Below are positions 49,315 to 61,486 of a stretch of DNA of 64,000 nt, piece after piece; position 1 is the stretch's first letter; each line of letters starts with the position of its first letter. This DNA comes from Trichostrongylus colubriformis (lineage: Eukaryota > Nematoda > Chromadorea > Rhabditida > Trichostrongylidae), in the NCBI GenBank assembly GCA_963978905.1, contig OZ022258.1:57458591-57522590 (forward strand), read 5' to 3'. The notes below the pieces were generated by a model. It was not told the DNA's origin, did no database searches, and worked only from the letters and a program-made list of their open reading frames with translations. The position numbers were made by a program, and so were the translations under genes.

Positions 49315-52300
49315 CTAGCTCTTTGAGCTCTTGTCACCACGTCCAGATAATGACTTGGCCGCCTTTTTAGCTTGCTCGGCCGCAGCGCATGCATCCAACA
49401 TCATACGGACAGAGAAATGTTCAGATGGTATATCGGCACTTTCCAGATTGGATGGGAATGCACGATGAGGCACTCTGAAATCGTTGGATTTGTGAATGTA
49501 CCATAACGGAAAGCACTTCATAAGCGCTTCTCAAGATAAAGAAATCGCTTTACTCGAATACGGTGGGCACATTGGGCATGTGGGCGGGGCCACACTCAGC
49601 ATGAATGGCCGCCCTTTCCTTCTTCACTTCACCGTGTAACCATTAATGGTTTGCAAGAATCACGCCACCACTGGATTCTGCTCAAGCACCTACACATTTA
49701 GTCCAAATGAGGATTACCCAGAAGGATACTCACGGTTAGATGAAAGCGGATTCGAAGCAGGGTATAAATTGCTATCAATATAAGTTTTTTCAGGACACCT
49801 ATGAAGCAATCCACGAATCTATCGCCATGGAGCATATACTCCATTTTGAAGCGCTTGATTGAACGTGGCCTACGGACATGAGTGAGTGGCGAGAGTGAGA
49901 GTGCGTGATAAGAGTGAGAGTGCGTGGCGAGCGAGACATTTTGATACACTCTCACCTAAGTCCGTAGGCCACGCCCTAGCAAGCGCTCAGAAAAGTACTG
50001 TAAACTTACGTGTATGCCGGAATCTCGGCAGAGTTCGTCACCATGTACGTAGAATTATCAAGAAGAAGCGCAAATGGAGCTGCAAACAGGATGTAGGCCA
50101 GTGAATAGATATGTGATCCATTTGGGTACGCCTCAGAAAGACTCTGAAGAAAAGCTAGCTTTTATCTCAGTGCTATCGTTCTAAAACAACACACCGAGTT
50201 AAAAAGCTCAGTCCACATGGGGCTGTATTCGTTTGGCCCTCCATGAGAGGGTACTGGTTCCTTTTGCACGTTTTTTACCGTTGCGTTTGACTGTTCACAA
50301 TGGAATGAGCCGATAGGATATTTCATAATACTTATGTCATGATACTTTATGATATTTCGAGATACTCTACGATATTTTATAATACTTGTGACACTGTGTG
50401 ATTCTCTATGGTACTTCACGTAAAACAAACCGTTGTGAGTGCTTCCAAGCTGCTGAATGCAAGCAGTGTGATATCAGAGTAAAGAAAAGCGAGCGGAATC
50501 AAGGAACGAACAGACGTAGGCACATGTTCGAGAAGAATCTGCCAAAGACCAATCTTCCGATGAGCGGAAAACTACACAGTGAGAAACTAGCTTACTCACC
50601 AGACGCACGGTGACTTTTATGATGATAGAGCTCATAACACCACATGCATATGCCATACTAGCCAAGCTCGCTCGTAAACCTTCAGCGTCATAACTGAGCG
50701 ATCGATAAAAAGCGTACAAAACTTCTCTCACTCTCACCATAGGGAGTGCTCACTTTCCAGCAGGCATTGTACGCTTCTAGTGACATGCTCATCATTATCA
50801 CCACACTGATTATTGATATCGATATCACAATAGCAAGGGTTAAACGGCGCCCATACCTGTAACATGATTGATTATATAATCCAGTTCCTGAATTTAGCTT
50901 TTTCCCAAATTTCGAAGCTGCTTGAGAATCCTGTAGTTTATTTAGTGGGGAATACTCCTGGCATAATTTGTGGTGAATGAGTGTTGCAAATCCTTTTTCC
51001 TTCGCACTGGAGAAAAACAGCGCGGGAAAACGCGCTTTCATAAAGTTGCGTGGATGCACTACCACTAGGATGCGAGAATAGACGTCTTTTGTCGTGTGCT
51101 ATCTCTATAGTTGCGTTTCCAAACATGCTCTGACCTACTGACTTCTGGCCACGCCCAGGTCAGATCAAATTTTTTTCTCTTAGTGAGATGTGATTCTCAA
51201 ATGTAATGTGAAGCTAGTTCTGAGAACGTAGCACCTGTTAACAGCGATAATGATCGATAAGTAAACGGCATAAAGAACTGACTTGATATTTAAAATGATT
51301 ACAAGCACAATTCCTATTATGTAATAGAAATTGTAAACAACGTCTCCTTCATATAAACCTATATTAAGACGACGTGCTTGATATGAGTCGGATGTCATTT
51401 GTATGAAAACGTCGAATGGTCTGGAAACATCTACGACTGAATTGGAGAAGCGGCGTTTGGGCACAGACGGCTTCAGCGTCTTCTTAAAGGTGAGCCTCTC
51501 CTGTTGCTTACTCTAGGACATTTTCAAGAGGTTTCAACTTCACAATCAGACGAGGTACGCCCCTGAGGAGACCTGCGTTGTGATAATGTTCTCAACGCTA
51601 CTCACAACATAGCAGCACATATGAGCACTTTCCGTAGAAACGGTCCCATGGCAGCAATTTGCGAGAAGCTGTTCATCTGTGAACTGAACACTGGACCTCT
51701 ATAGAGAACATAATCGATCAAATCGTCTATGTTCACTAGCTCATCTGAAAATGGTCACTGAATTACTGGAGCATCAGAAAGAAGGAAAACGAGAGTACAA
51801 TGAAGAAGTGGGACAATACAAGGCCATAGAACCATATACACGCTGGTAGGAAGTGGACCCTGCCGGGAGCTGCTATTGGTGAAAAGCCATGAGGTCACGT
51901 TTTGACCATACCCCGTAGAATCCGCAGAAGGACTGTAATGCACCCAGTGTAATAGTGGAGTACTCACCCTCAGGAACCCATTTCACCAACTGATCATGAA
52001 GAACGACCGTTTCTGCGTTGAACAGTGCATTCAGAATGCTGGGAGGAGCAAGCCTAAAATGGAGTTTTTTTAAGCGATGCTGTCAGGTTCTATACCATGC
52101 CTGTTTTTCTGCTTTAAAAAGCCATAGACCAGCCCAATCCCTGATGTCATACCATATGTGTAGAGAGCAAGTGATTGTGATAACAACTGCAACCATGGCA
52201 TGTGTCCAGAAGAGTGATTGTGAAACTAGCCGGACAAATATTAGCAGCCACAAGTTGGAGATTACTCCCTGAATGTATGAGATCCTTCAGTCATTCGAAA

Positions 52301-53989
52301 AGTAGAATTACCAAAATTTATGAAGTGAGCGTTTATTGGCGTGACTGATATCTATTTGTCATTTTCGTTGAATTCTCAGTAGTTGCTGCCTTCTCACTTG
52401 CCGAAGTGACTAACATATACTCACTAAACTAGCTTCAGAAGATGTAAAAACCATGCGGCTCCCAAGATGAACCGCGCCAGAATCGAAATAGCGTCCCAAG
52501 AGCGCGTTTTTGACGCGATTTTTGCTACACATTATAGAGTTCAAACATTCGTACACATGAAGCACTACGCTTTGAAATACGCTTTCCTGCCTTGCCCCCC
52601 CCCCCCCCCCCCCCCCGCTCTCCCGGTCCCTTTAATGTGAATGAAGGAAAATTATGAAGGAGCATCTCAGTGCCTTAATCGTGTGGTTGCATTCCATGAA
52701 TCGACCCTGAAGATGGATAGCCTGACCTCCTGTGGCCTTCATTCCGATCAATCGCCTGTAAGTTCCGCTCTCGACACACCAGACCTTCTTCCATGGCAAG
52801 TTCCGGTGTAATCCTTTTTTATTTTACTGCGCTACTTTCTTACATTTTTCATATTTTACTACTTCAGTGGCCATATCTCCGCAACTGGTGTCCATTTGTC
52901 ATTTTTACATCAATTCCTAGTGGTTACCGCTTTATCATTCGTTAGAGTAACTAACATAACTCGGAGTAAAAACAACCTTTGAGGTAGATGAGACGGTCAA
53001 GTTTCATAATTTATACAGGTTATGTATTCTCTGGTCAAAGGTTATTCAGCAATATTCTCAGATATTAGCTAAGATATTTCGATTGGTTTAGTTTGGAATT
53101 GAGGTTTTTCTATTGGATAGAACAGTTTACTGCATGTCTCATCGATATAAAACAGACATAGTGTAATCTCGTTATTGCTCTTTATCACTGAGTATCGCTT
53201 GCAAATGGCGACGGTTACTCTACTTGTGTCCCTTACAACCATTAATAGCTGGCACTCATCATTAGCCTCGATCATCACAATCATAGCTATGACCTCCGTA
53301 GCGACAATTGATACTCACTCGCTGTTCGTTATTCATCTCATCACTGTTATCGCTCCCTATCGTCCACTATCAATTTTCTCATCGGATACCACTCCTTATA
53401 ATATCGCAGCAGCGCAAATCGTCTAGCGCTAATGCATCTATTTAGATCTCCTCACTCGTTATCACCTGGTATCACTCTTTATCACACAGTATCAACTCTC
53501 TAGAGGTCTTCATCATATCCAGAGACACTTATCCTTATTGATAGGGCGGGCTCATTGCACTTCGATGTGATGGGGAGAAACGAAAGTTGCATTGGTGTCA
53601 CTTGCTTAAGAAGCTTAATGGTCAACGAGAGGAGTATGGATGGCTGGCTACAAACTTCATGGATTGTGATTGATCAATTCAATGCCTTGCCAATGAGAAG
53701 CTGCTCAGGTAAGGATGGACCCTTCCTGTTTTTGCCTACTGTAGGCTTCTAATTGTACTAACGTCATTTAATTTGGCCATCCGGAAGTTTGAATTCTATC
53801 TTCTGAAAACCCTCAGCCGAAAAAAAGTGCCTTGGCTAAGCTGAGTCCAGCTTCGAAAAGTTCGAGAAGATCATTCTAACATATAATTCATCGATCACTT
53901 ACTGCACCAAACATGATCGCCAGGCCGAAGACCCTAAGATGTTGTGGAAGGCTTTCCATACAATGCATCATTGTCGGTATACGGATCAT
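49315..53989 (-). CDS. Uncharacterised multi-pass membrane protein
   Basis: I do not recognise the family. Exons that join by phase (minus strand): 53903-53989, 52096-52268, 51968-52053, 51606-51744, 51283-51420, 50956-51006, 50754-50856 (3' boundary uncertain), 50600-50693, 50010-50143, 49734-49798, 49315-49529 with a stop. The model gives about 430-440 residues with several hydrophobic helices (RVFGLAIMFG..ISNLWLLIFV, MVAVVITITC, FYYIIGIVLVIILNI, LTLAIVISISIISVVIMM, LAYILFAAPFALLL), an apparently extracellular segment with NST and NGS glycosylation sites, and an Ala/Lys-rich C-terminus (EQAKKAAKSLSGRGDK). The seventh exon has a strong GTGAGC donor in the wrong phase; a weaker upstream GT fits. 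The true start may lie in an upstream exon near 54136 (MAYTPLSPDKDL), whose join is out of frame as read. A remote retinol-receptor-like (STRA6) or SLC44-like identity was considered but is not supported. Confidence 0.6.
49851..49987. repeat. GCGTGGCCTACGGAC MITE, copy 2, in an intron
   Basis: GCGCTTGATTGAACGTGGCC on the left pairs with GGCCACGCCCTAGCAAGCGC on the right. The element lies between two phase-consistent exons of the membrane-protein gene (49798 and 50010). Confidence 0.8.
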
Positions 53990-55152
53990 CTATAAGTAAG
54001 GAATAACAACGAGTGCACATATCTTTTTGTAACGTACTATTCGAGGAAGCAAATGTGCCTATTTTGAAAAAAATAGCCGCTTCGCTGTCCAACTTGCTTA
54101 GATCTTTATCTGGTGAGAGAGGAGTGTACGCCATTAGGACAGAAAATTTGCTTTGCTGCGTTCGGTGTGTGACACGATGGTGTAGCCATGCGCACCGTAA
54201 TGGTTGGGTCCTTAAGCGATAACGTTGCCCGACGCCCCATTCTGGGTATAATCGCTTTAGGACTCAACCAATACGGCGCCCATGCTCGCACCATCATATC
54301 GCGCACTGAACGCGAATTCTGTATCCTAAGGGTATGCGCCTGCTGAGACGGTGTGGGCTGGTACTCGAAAACAATGCGTCGGTGTGTAATGCTTTGCATC
54401 CACGTATGTAGATGGTCGGTACCGTCCGAGATGGGGCTTCAGACACTTCTCGCCCTTCTCGAATCACTTCGATTTCCTCACTTTTTTTTCTTGTGCGAAT
54501 GGATGTGTGAGTGTGAGTATTCGGAGCTATCCAAGGGAACGAGCTTCACTTCGCGTGACTTTTTTTGTGGACACTCATTGTTGATGAGCTGGGCATCTAA
54601 GGCCGCCGTCAGGCCTTGCATTTTGCGTGCGCAGCCGCGACACTGCAAAATCGTAGAATCGCAAATTGCAAAATCGCAGTCTGACGGCAGCCTAAGGTGC
54701 AACAGGCCTTACACGGTGGGGATGCTTCTGTGGCTATTTGCTTCCCAGAGAGACAGAGTAACGGGAAAGTTCCGATTTTGACAGAACTTGATTCGATTCC
54801 ACATCGGTGGAGAAAATCGCTTTTTCATGGAAGTAACACCTCTACTGTCTGGCGCTCACATTTCGTTGGGGTGAGTCCTGTATAAGGAATCCATTACTTT
54901 ACACATGTTTGGACTTAGGTAGTCGTGGAAAGTGCCTTCAGACAATAAGATTCCGAGCCGAGGTGAAACCTATGTACCTTAACAGAAATTCCGGAAAGAA
55001 ATAGAGACGCTCGGGCAAATGTTTTACTTCTGGTGAAATGAACTCCTGGGCAGAAGATATACAAAAGCACTCCTATGGCCAATTGTGAAGAGGTGCTCAG
55101 CCTGAATAGACAGCAATTTGTTCGAAGAATCCAGGCGGTTTCTGTGTCCCTC
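53990..55152. other. Region between two membrane-protein exon groups
   Basis: 54136 down to about 54040 (minus) could be a coding exon beginning MAYTPLSPDKDLSKLDSEAA with a GTACG donor. 54597-54697 is a small inverted-repeat element (CTAAGGCCGCCGTCAGG with CTGACGGCAGCCTAAGG). 54140-54400 carries a CGATGGTGTAGCCATGCGCACC-like block that resembles part of the DNA upstream of the UGT genes. Nothing else is assigned. Confidence 0.35.
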
Positions 55153-56320
55153 CCTGATTTCGTTTAAAAATGAAAAGGGCTTCAAGTCCAACATACTTGT
55201 ACAAAGCTATGAGAAGTAGTAGACCAATAATTTCACCACCTTCTGTGAAAAGAAAGCGTTCGTATTTGGTGAAAGTGACTTTGGAATCGCCATATTGCTG
55301 AAATCACTTCATAATCTCGGAGTGACAGGGACCCTAGCTCAGGACCGAATATTTGAACCCCACTGACTCGCTCTAAAAATAGTGTGGCGTTCTTATCAGC
55401 CACAGTGTAGAAGCATCCATCACAGTCGTGAAATCTAAAAAGAAATGGAGAGGAGCTTAAGAGAAAAGAAAAATGAAACTGAATAAATTATGCTGCCACC
55501 CTAGACCGGGCAGAAATTCGAAGTTATAATTCAGTGGCTCTGAATGACAAATGGTTAGGGATGGAGTGGTGTAGTGCCAGGTAGCACGCACTCTCACTCT
55601 TCGGGTGTGTGGCGACTGGTCGAATTTTCGCTTCGCGGCGTCGCACTCGCGGCGCCGTCGGTACCACTTGCCGCAGTCGATTGTAATTGCACGCAAGACC
55701 CATTGGGCAGGTACCGTGAAGGGTTTTCAAAGATTGCAGGTTGGAAGCTTTGGAAGTCCGCCTATGTTGTTGTTGTTGTTTAAGCAGATAAAGCTGCAAA
55801 CGACTCGTACTCGCCGCGCCGCTCGCCGTGGGCTGGCTCGAAAATTCGACCAATCGCTACACATCCGCCGGTGTACAAGTCAGCGCTTTTATTCTCCGAG
55901 ACGAGTCTGGAACCAGTTCACCGCCTCAGATGGTATGGAAGGCTTGGTGGGCTGATGCGAGCATTCAAGGGGATTTGATCGACGCACCATATGAATGGTG
56001 AGGAGGGGTGTGGCGATCGGTCTGCGACAAGTCGTACTGACGGCGCCACGAGTGCGACGCCGCAGTGCGAAAATTCGACCAATTCCCACACACCCGGGTC
56101 AGTAGGAATGCGGATCTCCTCCAGCCTGTAGGTTTTGCTATATAACCATTCGAACATTGACAGTACTCGAGACAATGACTGTGTTCAATGAAAATGAAGT
56201 CTGTGGTACAGTACTCGAAGGCTTCTCTATTCCAAGCCAAAGAGCCACTGAATGAGTAGTGCAATTGTCCTGATGAGAATACCAGTGTGTTGAGTGCTAT
56301 CACACGTCCGTATAAATCAT
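55153..56320 (-). CDS. Possible exons of a single-pass, cysteine-bearing membrane protein (partial)
   Basis: Three exons read on the minus strand. About 56110-56320 encodes LYGRVIALNTLVFSSG, LAWNREAFEYCTTDF and EHSHC. 55368-55434 encodes FHDCDGCFYTVADKNATLFLER. 55197-55297 encodes YGDSKVTFTKYERFLFTEGG followed by a hydrophobic helix EIIGLLLLIALYK. The second and third join in phase through a 70-bp intron; the first would need a weak internal donor. A continuation at or below 55153 is open to a stop near 55025. This looks like an ectodomain followed by a transmembrane helix. It may be the 5' part of the multi-pass gene at 49315-53989 or a separate gene. The family is not recognised, and a hAT-like MITE occupies the intron at 55603-55866. 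Confidence 0.45.
55603..55866. repeat. hAT-like MITE, copy 3
   Basis: GGTGTGTGGCGACTGGTCGAA on the left pairs with the right end (TTCGACCAATCGCTACACATCC), with the interior CTTCGCGGCG..CGGCGCCGTC and a GTTGTTGTTGTT run as in 3765-4032. No clean target duplication could be set. A right-end fragment of the same family is at about 56020-56096. Confidence 0.7.
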
Positions 56321-56739
56321 TCCAACGACCTGAAATTCATTCTTAGCAGTGACTCCGAATCAAGCTTCTCCACTCTTGAAGGCACAGTTCACGATAATTA
56401 TCGCGACTCGTCGCGCTCCATAAAGACTTTGGTAGTGCTGAAGAGCACAAGTAGGAAGAAAAACCGAAGAAACCTCTCGAAAAAATTGGGAACAAAGTGT
56501 TTCTGACCCTTGGCTTCGACGAGTTTGCAGCTCAAATGCAAGCATTTGGACAAGTCACGACGTAATATTATCATCCGATGAGGTTGTTCTCAGAATGAGA
56601 GTTTTTCCTATCCTTTCTCATCGCAGTCGGTATGCCTCTCATACACCGTAAAAGCCACCGCTTACCCGATGGTTGAATCGAAGATGAGTGTAGGCCATCT
56701 TGAGACGGTGGCCGCCATCTCATTTACAGTCCATTCGGG

Positions 56740-56871
56740 AGCGCCTGATAGGGCGTGGCTACGGACTTGGGTGAGAGTGTACTCCCCCATTCCGCCACAC
56801 TCTTACCCTTGCCGCGCGCTCTCACTCTGGCAACTCACCCATGTCTGTAGGCCACGCTCTATCAGGCGCTC
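56740..56871. repeat. GCGTGGCCTACGGAC MITE, copy 3
   Basis: AGCGCCTGATAGGGCGTGGC on the left pairs with GGCCACGCTCTATCAGGCGC on the right. Flanking DNA on both sides has a CATTTTGGAGCGC-like motif shared with the other members, which may be part of the ends. Confidence 0.8.
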
Positions 56872-57689
56872 CAAAATGGAGTATATAAGTCCTGTATACG
56901 TTTAGCATTCACCCTCGCACCGCGCTGATGGCACACGCTTTGCCGTTGTGGGAGGAGCCCATCTACTCGCTGATGGAACCAAGGTACTCATATTATCGTG
57001 AACTGTGCCTTCAGTCTGTTTTATGCTGTTTGCTTCACTCGTCCTTTAAAACATTCGATGGCACCGCATCTTAGGGGCACAAACAGAGGTAAATGAGGCA
57101 CCCTGCAGAAGTTGGGTACGCTGAGAATATGGGCGGGGTGGCCACGGATGTTGGAGCTGAAGCACAAAAGACCAGTAAACAAGGAGCAGTTGTCTCATAA
57201 GAACCCACCATTGAGGAGCGCACAACGCTCTCCGTCACTCCTGTCACGCTCACCTGCCCACCAATATTGGGCAAATGAAGCCCCATATTAAGTGCCAGTA
57301 TGACATGAACAAGTCTTACCTATCGACCTGAAGAGGTCGGAAACGTTGAGACGTTTCCTGAAATTGATTGATTTTTAGTGATGTACAATCAGATGGGATG
57401 AGGGGAATCTGACGACTGTTCAACGTTCATCCACTCGTAATTGAACATCAAAGCAGGTTAGCCTAAGTACAGACTATCGTTCTCGAGAGTGCCTGCTGAC
57501 TGCATTTTAGCTTACCGTGGGAGCAGTCTGGGCTATCCTAATCAAGTGGAAGAAGCATCCCCTGTGCTCAACGTTCAGGGCGGTCCTTGCTCACCTTCCA
57601 GGAAAGGAATGGAACTTTTCCGTATTGAAAATAAGGCTCAGGAAAAATGTACAGTTAAGTACAAGACTATAATAGATTTGCCCAACATC

Positions 57690-59520
57690 CTACTATATAT
57701 AATCCGCTTAGTATGTCTGTGTGTGTGTTTGTCCGTCTGTCACGAAATTCATATCTGCGTCGCAGCAAAGCTGGGACCATGAATTTTACAAGTGATGTAG
57801 GGGGTGGCAAGGGGACACCAATGAAGGTGAACCGAAAGTGATAGCAATCGATAAGGGCTGATAAGGAGCCTCGGAAGACAAATGTCGCCAAATCTGTTTC
57901 GTCTTTCGCGTTGACCCAAGAGCGCTGACACTCATAGGTGTTCAGCAGGGTGGGCCAGGAACATTAATGATGGGTGACTCGCATCGATAACGGCTTAAGA
58001 TTCGATAAGGAGCTCAAAAAGGCTAGAGTCGTCGAATCCGTTTCGCTTTTCGCATTGATCCTAGGGCGTTCATACTTACAGGCTTTTTGCGGAGTGGAAC
58101 AGGGACATTGATGGTGTGTGATCCAGCTTAACAACGGTTGATAAGATTTGATAAGGAGCATGAGAAGGCAAATGTCGTCAAATTCGTTTTGCCTTTCGTG
58201 TTGATCCAAGAGCACTGACACTCATGGGTGTTGAGGAGGGTAGGCCAGGGACACTAAAGGTGGGTGATCCAGTATGATAACGGTTGATAAGATTTGATAA
58301 CGAGCGTAAAAAGGCTAGAGTCGTCTGATCCATTTCGCCTTTCGGATTGATCCCAGAGCGCCGATATTCATAAATGTTTTGAGTGCTGGGACAGGGACAT
58401 TAATGGTGGCTGACTCGCATCGATAACGGTTGATGAGATTTGATAAGGAGCATGAGAAAGCATATGTCGTTAAATGCGTTTCGCCTTTCGCGTTGGTCCA
58501 AGAGCGCTGACACTCATAACTGTTCAGCAGGGTGGAACGGGCACATCAATGGTGGATGATCCAAACTGATAATAGTTGATAAGATTCGATAAGGAGCGTG
58601 AGACGGGAAATGTCACCGAGGCCGGTTCGCTTTTGCGGCTAACAGTGAAATGTTAAAATTCGCAGGTATTGTAGGGTACGGGAAGCTCAATGGTGTTGTT
58701 GGTACACGGGCCTCAGTGACACTGATAACGGCTTACATTGGCTGATAAGAACCGTTAGGAATTGAAAGGGAAGAAATCCTTTACATCGCTTGCTGCTACT
58801 GCTACATATACGACCGCTTTAGCAAAGCCTCTGATGCTCAGTGGCATTGGGTGAACATATTTTGTTTGTTCTTATATCACTGGCCGATGTATCGACCGCT
58901 GAACTGCCTAGCTTTCCAAAAAATGAAGCATTCACCTTGATACTGCGATCTACATTGATAATCATGATACAACCTACATTTGTGATAGCAAAGCAAGCGA
59001 TTCACTCGGAATCATTTTATAATCCGGTACTGGCAGCAACCCTGAGTATCGACCGCTAGACTATGCAAAATTCCAGATAGTGAGGCGTGTTTACGGTACG
59101 AAAAACATCGATAATCGGGGTATGGATCTGCCACCTATGTGTAGGAATTAGATGCTCAGCAGGTGAATAAATTGTTACCAATCGATGCGATCGAATACAA
59201 TTTATCGATCTCTAAACTATCCGAATTCCCAAATATGACCTGAACCAGTTGGCTCGCGCACACTACTGCGAGCGATTCATGTTGACAACGTGCAAGATGG
59301 GTCCGATGCAAAGCGACTGAAGTATCATAGCACCGGAATGCTTTTTTTTATCCCGCCATCTTCTCTGCTTTTTTCCAATTCAATAGCTCAGCTGAAAGCA
59401 GAGGAAAGGAAATTTCCGCTCAATTCCATACACAACCAAGATCGTGCCGATCAAACCTATTTTGCACAACATCGCCATGAATCGTGCGCAGTAGTGTGCG
59501 CCCGCCAACTGGTTCTTCAT
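57690..59520 (+). repeat. Minisatellite-bearing interspersed repeat, copy 3 (longest)
   Basis: It starts with a TCTG/TGTG tract and GCAAAGCTGGGACC, then about five or six tandem units of roughly 120-145 bp between 57840 and 58640. Each unit carries TTTCGCCTTTCGCGTTGATCC, a GCTGACACTCAT segment, GACATTAATGGTGGGTGA and ACGGTTGATAAGATTTGATA. Then follow CCTTTACATCGCTTGC, ATTGATAATCATGATACAAC and the CACACTACTGCG end motif twice (about 59260 and 59490). Unit number differs among the three copies. Confidence 0.8.
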
Positions 59521-61144
59521 AATCCCCCTCATCAGGCTAGCTTCAAGCAGTCTTCGTAATGACTGTGGTACTAAAGTCAGAGGCAGGATGACACCTCCTA
59601 CCGCATAACCCCTGCACGTGCAAGTCACGCCCTCGCTGGTGTTCTAGGTAGCGAAAGCGCAATGTTGGCTTCCTTGACCATTCTCCTTGGCGCTGCCTGA
59701 GCTCTGAGAACGATGCAGTAGTACATACATTCACAGAGTAGCTCACCTCCTCGTCATAAACCGCACCAGAACCAGCTACCGTTGACTGTAAATGAATTGT
59801 AGGTCATTGCTGCACATTTATACTTCGATTCGATTCACCAATTAATACTGATAACAGTGAATATGTTATCTGTTTACTTTCCAAATGGTATTCTTCAGGA
59901 GGAAAGAAAAGGATACGTAAAGATTATTCGATGGGTCCCTTGTCCACCTTATTGCTAGAAGGAATCGTTCACGGAAGGACGAGTTTCTCTATTACCCATA
60001 TATTTATGTTGTATTTGCCTAATGTGGGCCACATGCAATATTTCACGCGAAACAAATTGTGAATCCGGCTGAAATACAGCACCAGAAGGATTCCGGTCTT
60101 CCTAATAAGTGCCCACCCCTTCGTCCGCCGCGGTCGGAGACGCATTGTAGGAACATAAAACTACGTGAACAGTCCCCTTCTCCGCTCCCAATATTGGCGC
60201 GCGACGGGACGGGACTTTTACTCGGAGACTCCGCCCACCCGGCAGAAAATTTGGAGAGCTGTATCGTAGCCGAATTCTCACTTTTTCGCGTGGAACTTTG
60301 CATGCGGCTCTTATCAATCAAATACAACATAAATATATGGCTGACAAGAAACCCATTTTTTCGTAGACGTTTCTTTGTAACGATCACCAACACTGAACGT
60401 TACTTTGCAGGAACGTTGCGTTCGAAGTGTGATGTTCCCTTTCAAATGCCAATTGATACTTGACCATTGCTGACGATCCGGATATATAAGCGAGTTGGAG
60501 AAGAAAAGATTAAAAACGAATTGAATGGGTGAATAAGCGATTGATAAGGTTGTATATTATTAATCGGTGCGTATTTTTTCCTTTCTGCCCCTAATCAACA
60601 TCATTAATTATCACTCACTACCCCACATACAACGACTTTGTCAAAAAAAATAATTTTAGCTCGAACTTTGCCTGTAGAGGTTATTCGGGGAGCAGATCGC
60701 GAATGCGACATCCTTTTTTGGCGTTAGCGCAATTTTGGGTGCATCGACTTTTTCTCACCATTTTTACTCGAAATGTCATTTTGAGATTATTCAGAATGCT
60801 GATCACGAATTTGAGATTAATTTAGGGGAAAAATTTGTTGGACCCATGCTGAAAATCGGTGTCATATTCATGATCAGCACCACAAATAACCTATGTAGGC
60901 GAGGTTTTGACAAAATTATTTTTTTGACCAAATCGTGGTATCTGGGGAGTAGTTGAATAACGCCTCTTGGGTCAAATAAAGTGGGGGAGGGGGGAGGGGG
61001 GGAGGGAGTGACACAACTTCGCGTCGACGTTGAAGCTCCTTTCTCCATCTAGGCTTAGGCTAATTGGTCAAAACATAGGTTCATCTGCTTTAGCCTAAGC
61101 CTAGGGAGGGAAAAAAGCTTTCACGTGGATGAAAATTTCGCGTC

Positions 61145-61175
<31 letters not shown>

Positions 61176-61486
61176 CGGTTTTTTTATTATTTGCTATTTG
61201 GGCAATACATTATCGGATCACATAAGTCGTTTGTTCAGTGTGTGGATTTCATACGGAGAAACTGTTCTGTTTACTTCTGGTCATAAAAGCATCATCCCTC
61301 ACAATTGTCGGGTTGCTAGCTAGCCATTGAAAACTGCAGGGTTAACTCTTGATGGGGTGGATTTCACCTCACTGGTTCAATCGCTTTTATCTCACGCGGC
61401 ATCGTAAGGGTGTGTGTATACAAGCACTTCCTCTTTGCAAACATTTTTCGAGTGTTTCGATGAATGATACGCCTGGCTACATCGAA
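59521..61486. other. Spacer upstream of the receptor gene
   Basis: 60059-60463 is open on the plus strand and partly on the minus strand and is locally GC-rich (GGCGCGCGACGGGACGGGAC); neither frame has a recognised motif. 60969-61175 is a G/C-tract element beginning GGGTCAAATAAAG and ending in a ~25-nt C tract, related to 25802-26024. Promoter elements of the receptor gene could lie in 61180-61480 but none is distinctive. Confidence 0.4.
60969..61175. mobile_element. G/C-tract inverted-repeat element, copy 2
   Basis: The left end GGGTCAAATAAAGTGGGGG runs into a G-rich tract, inner CCATCTAGGCTTAGGCTAA pairs with TTAGCCTAAGCCTAGG, and the right side ends in a long C tract followed by GACGG. 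The outer right inverted repeat (TTTATTTGACCC) is missing, so the copy is truncated on that side. Confidence 0.7.

Noticed and set aside
60059..60463. 134-codon plus-strand open frame
   Set aside because: Both strands are open over much of it, there is no recognised motif, and the GC-rich composition explains the lack of stops.
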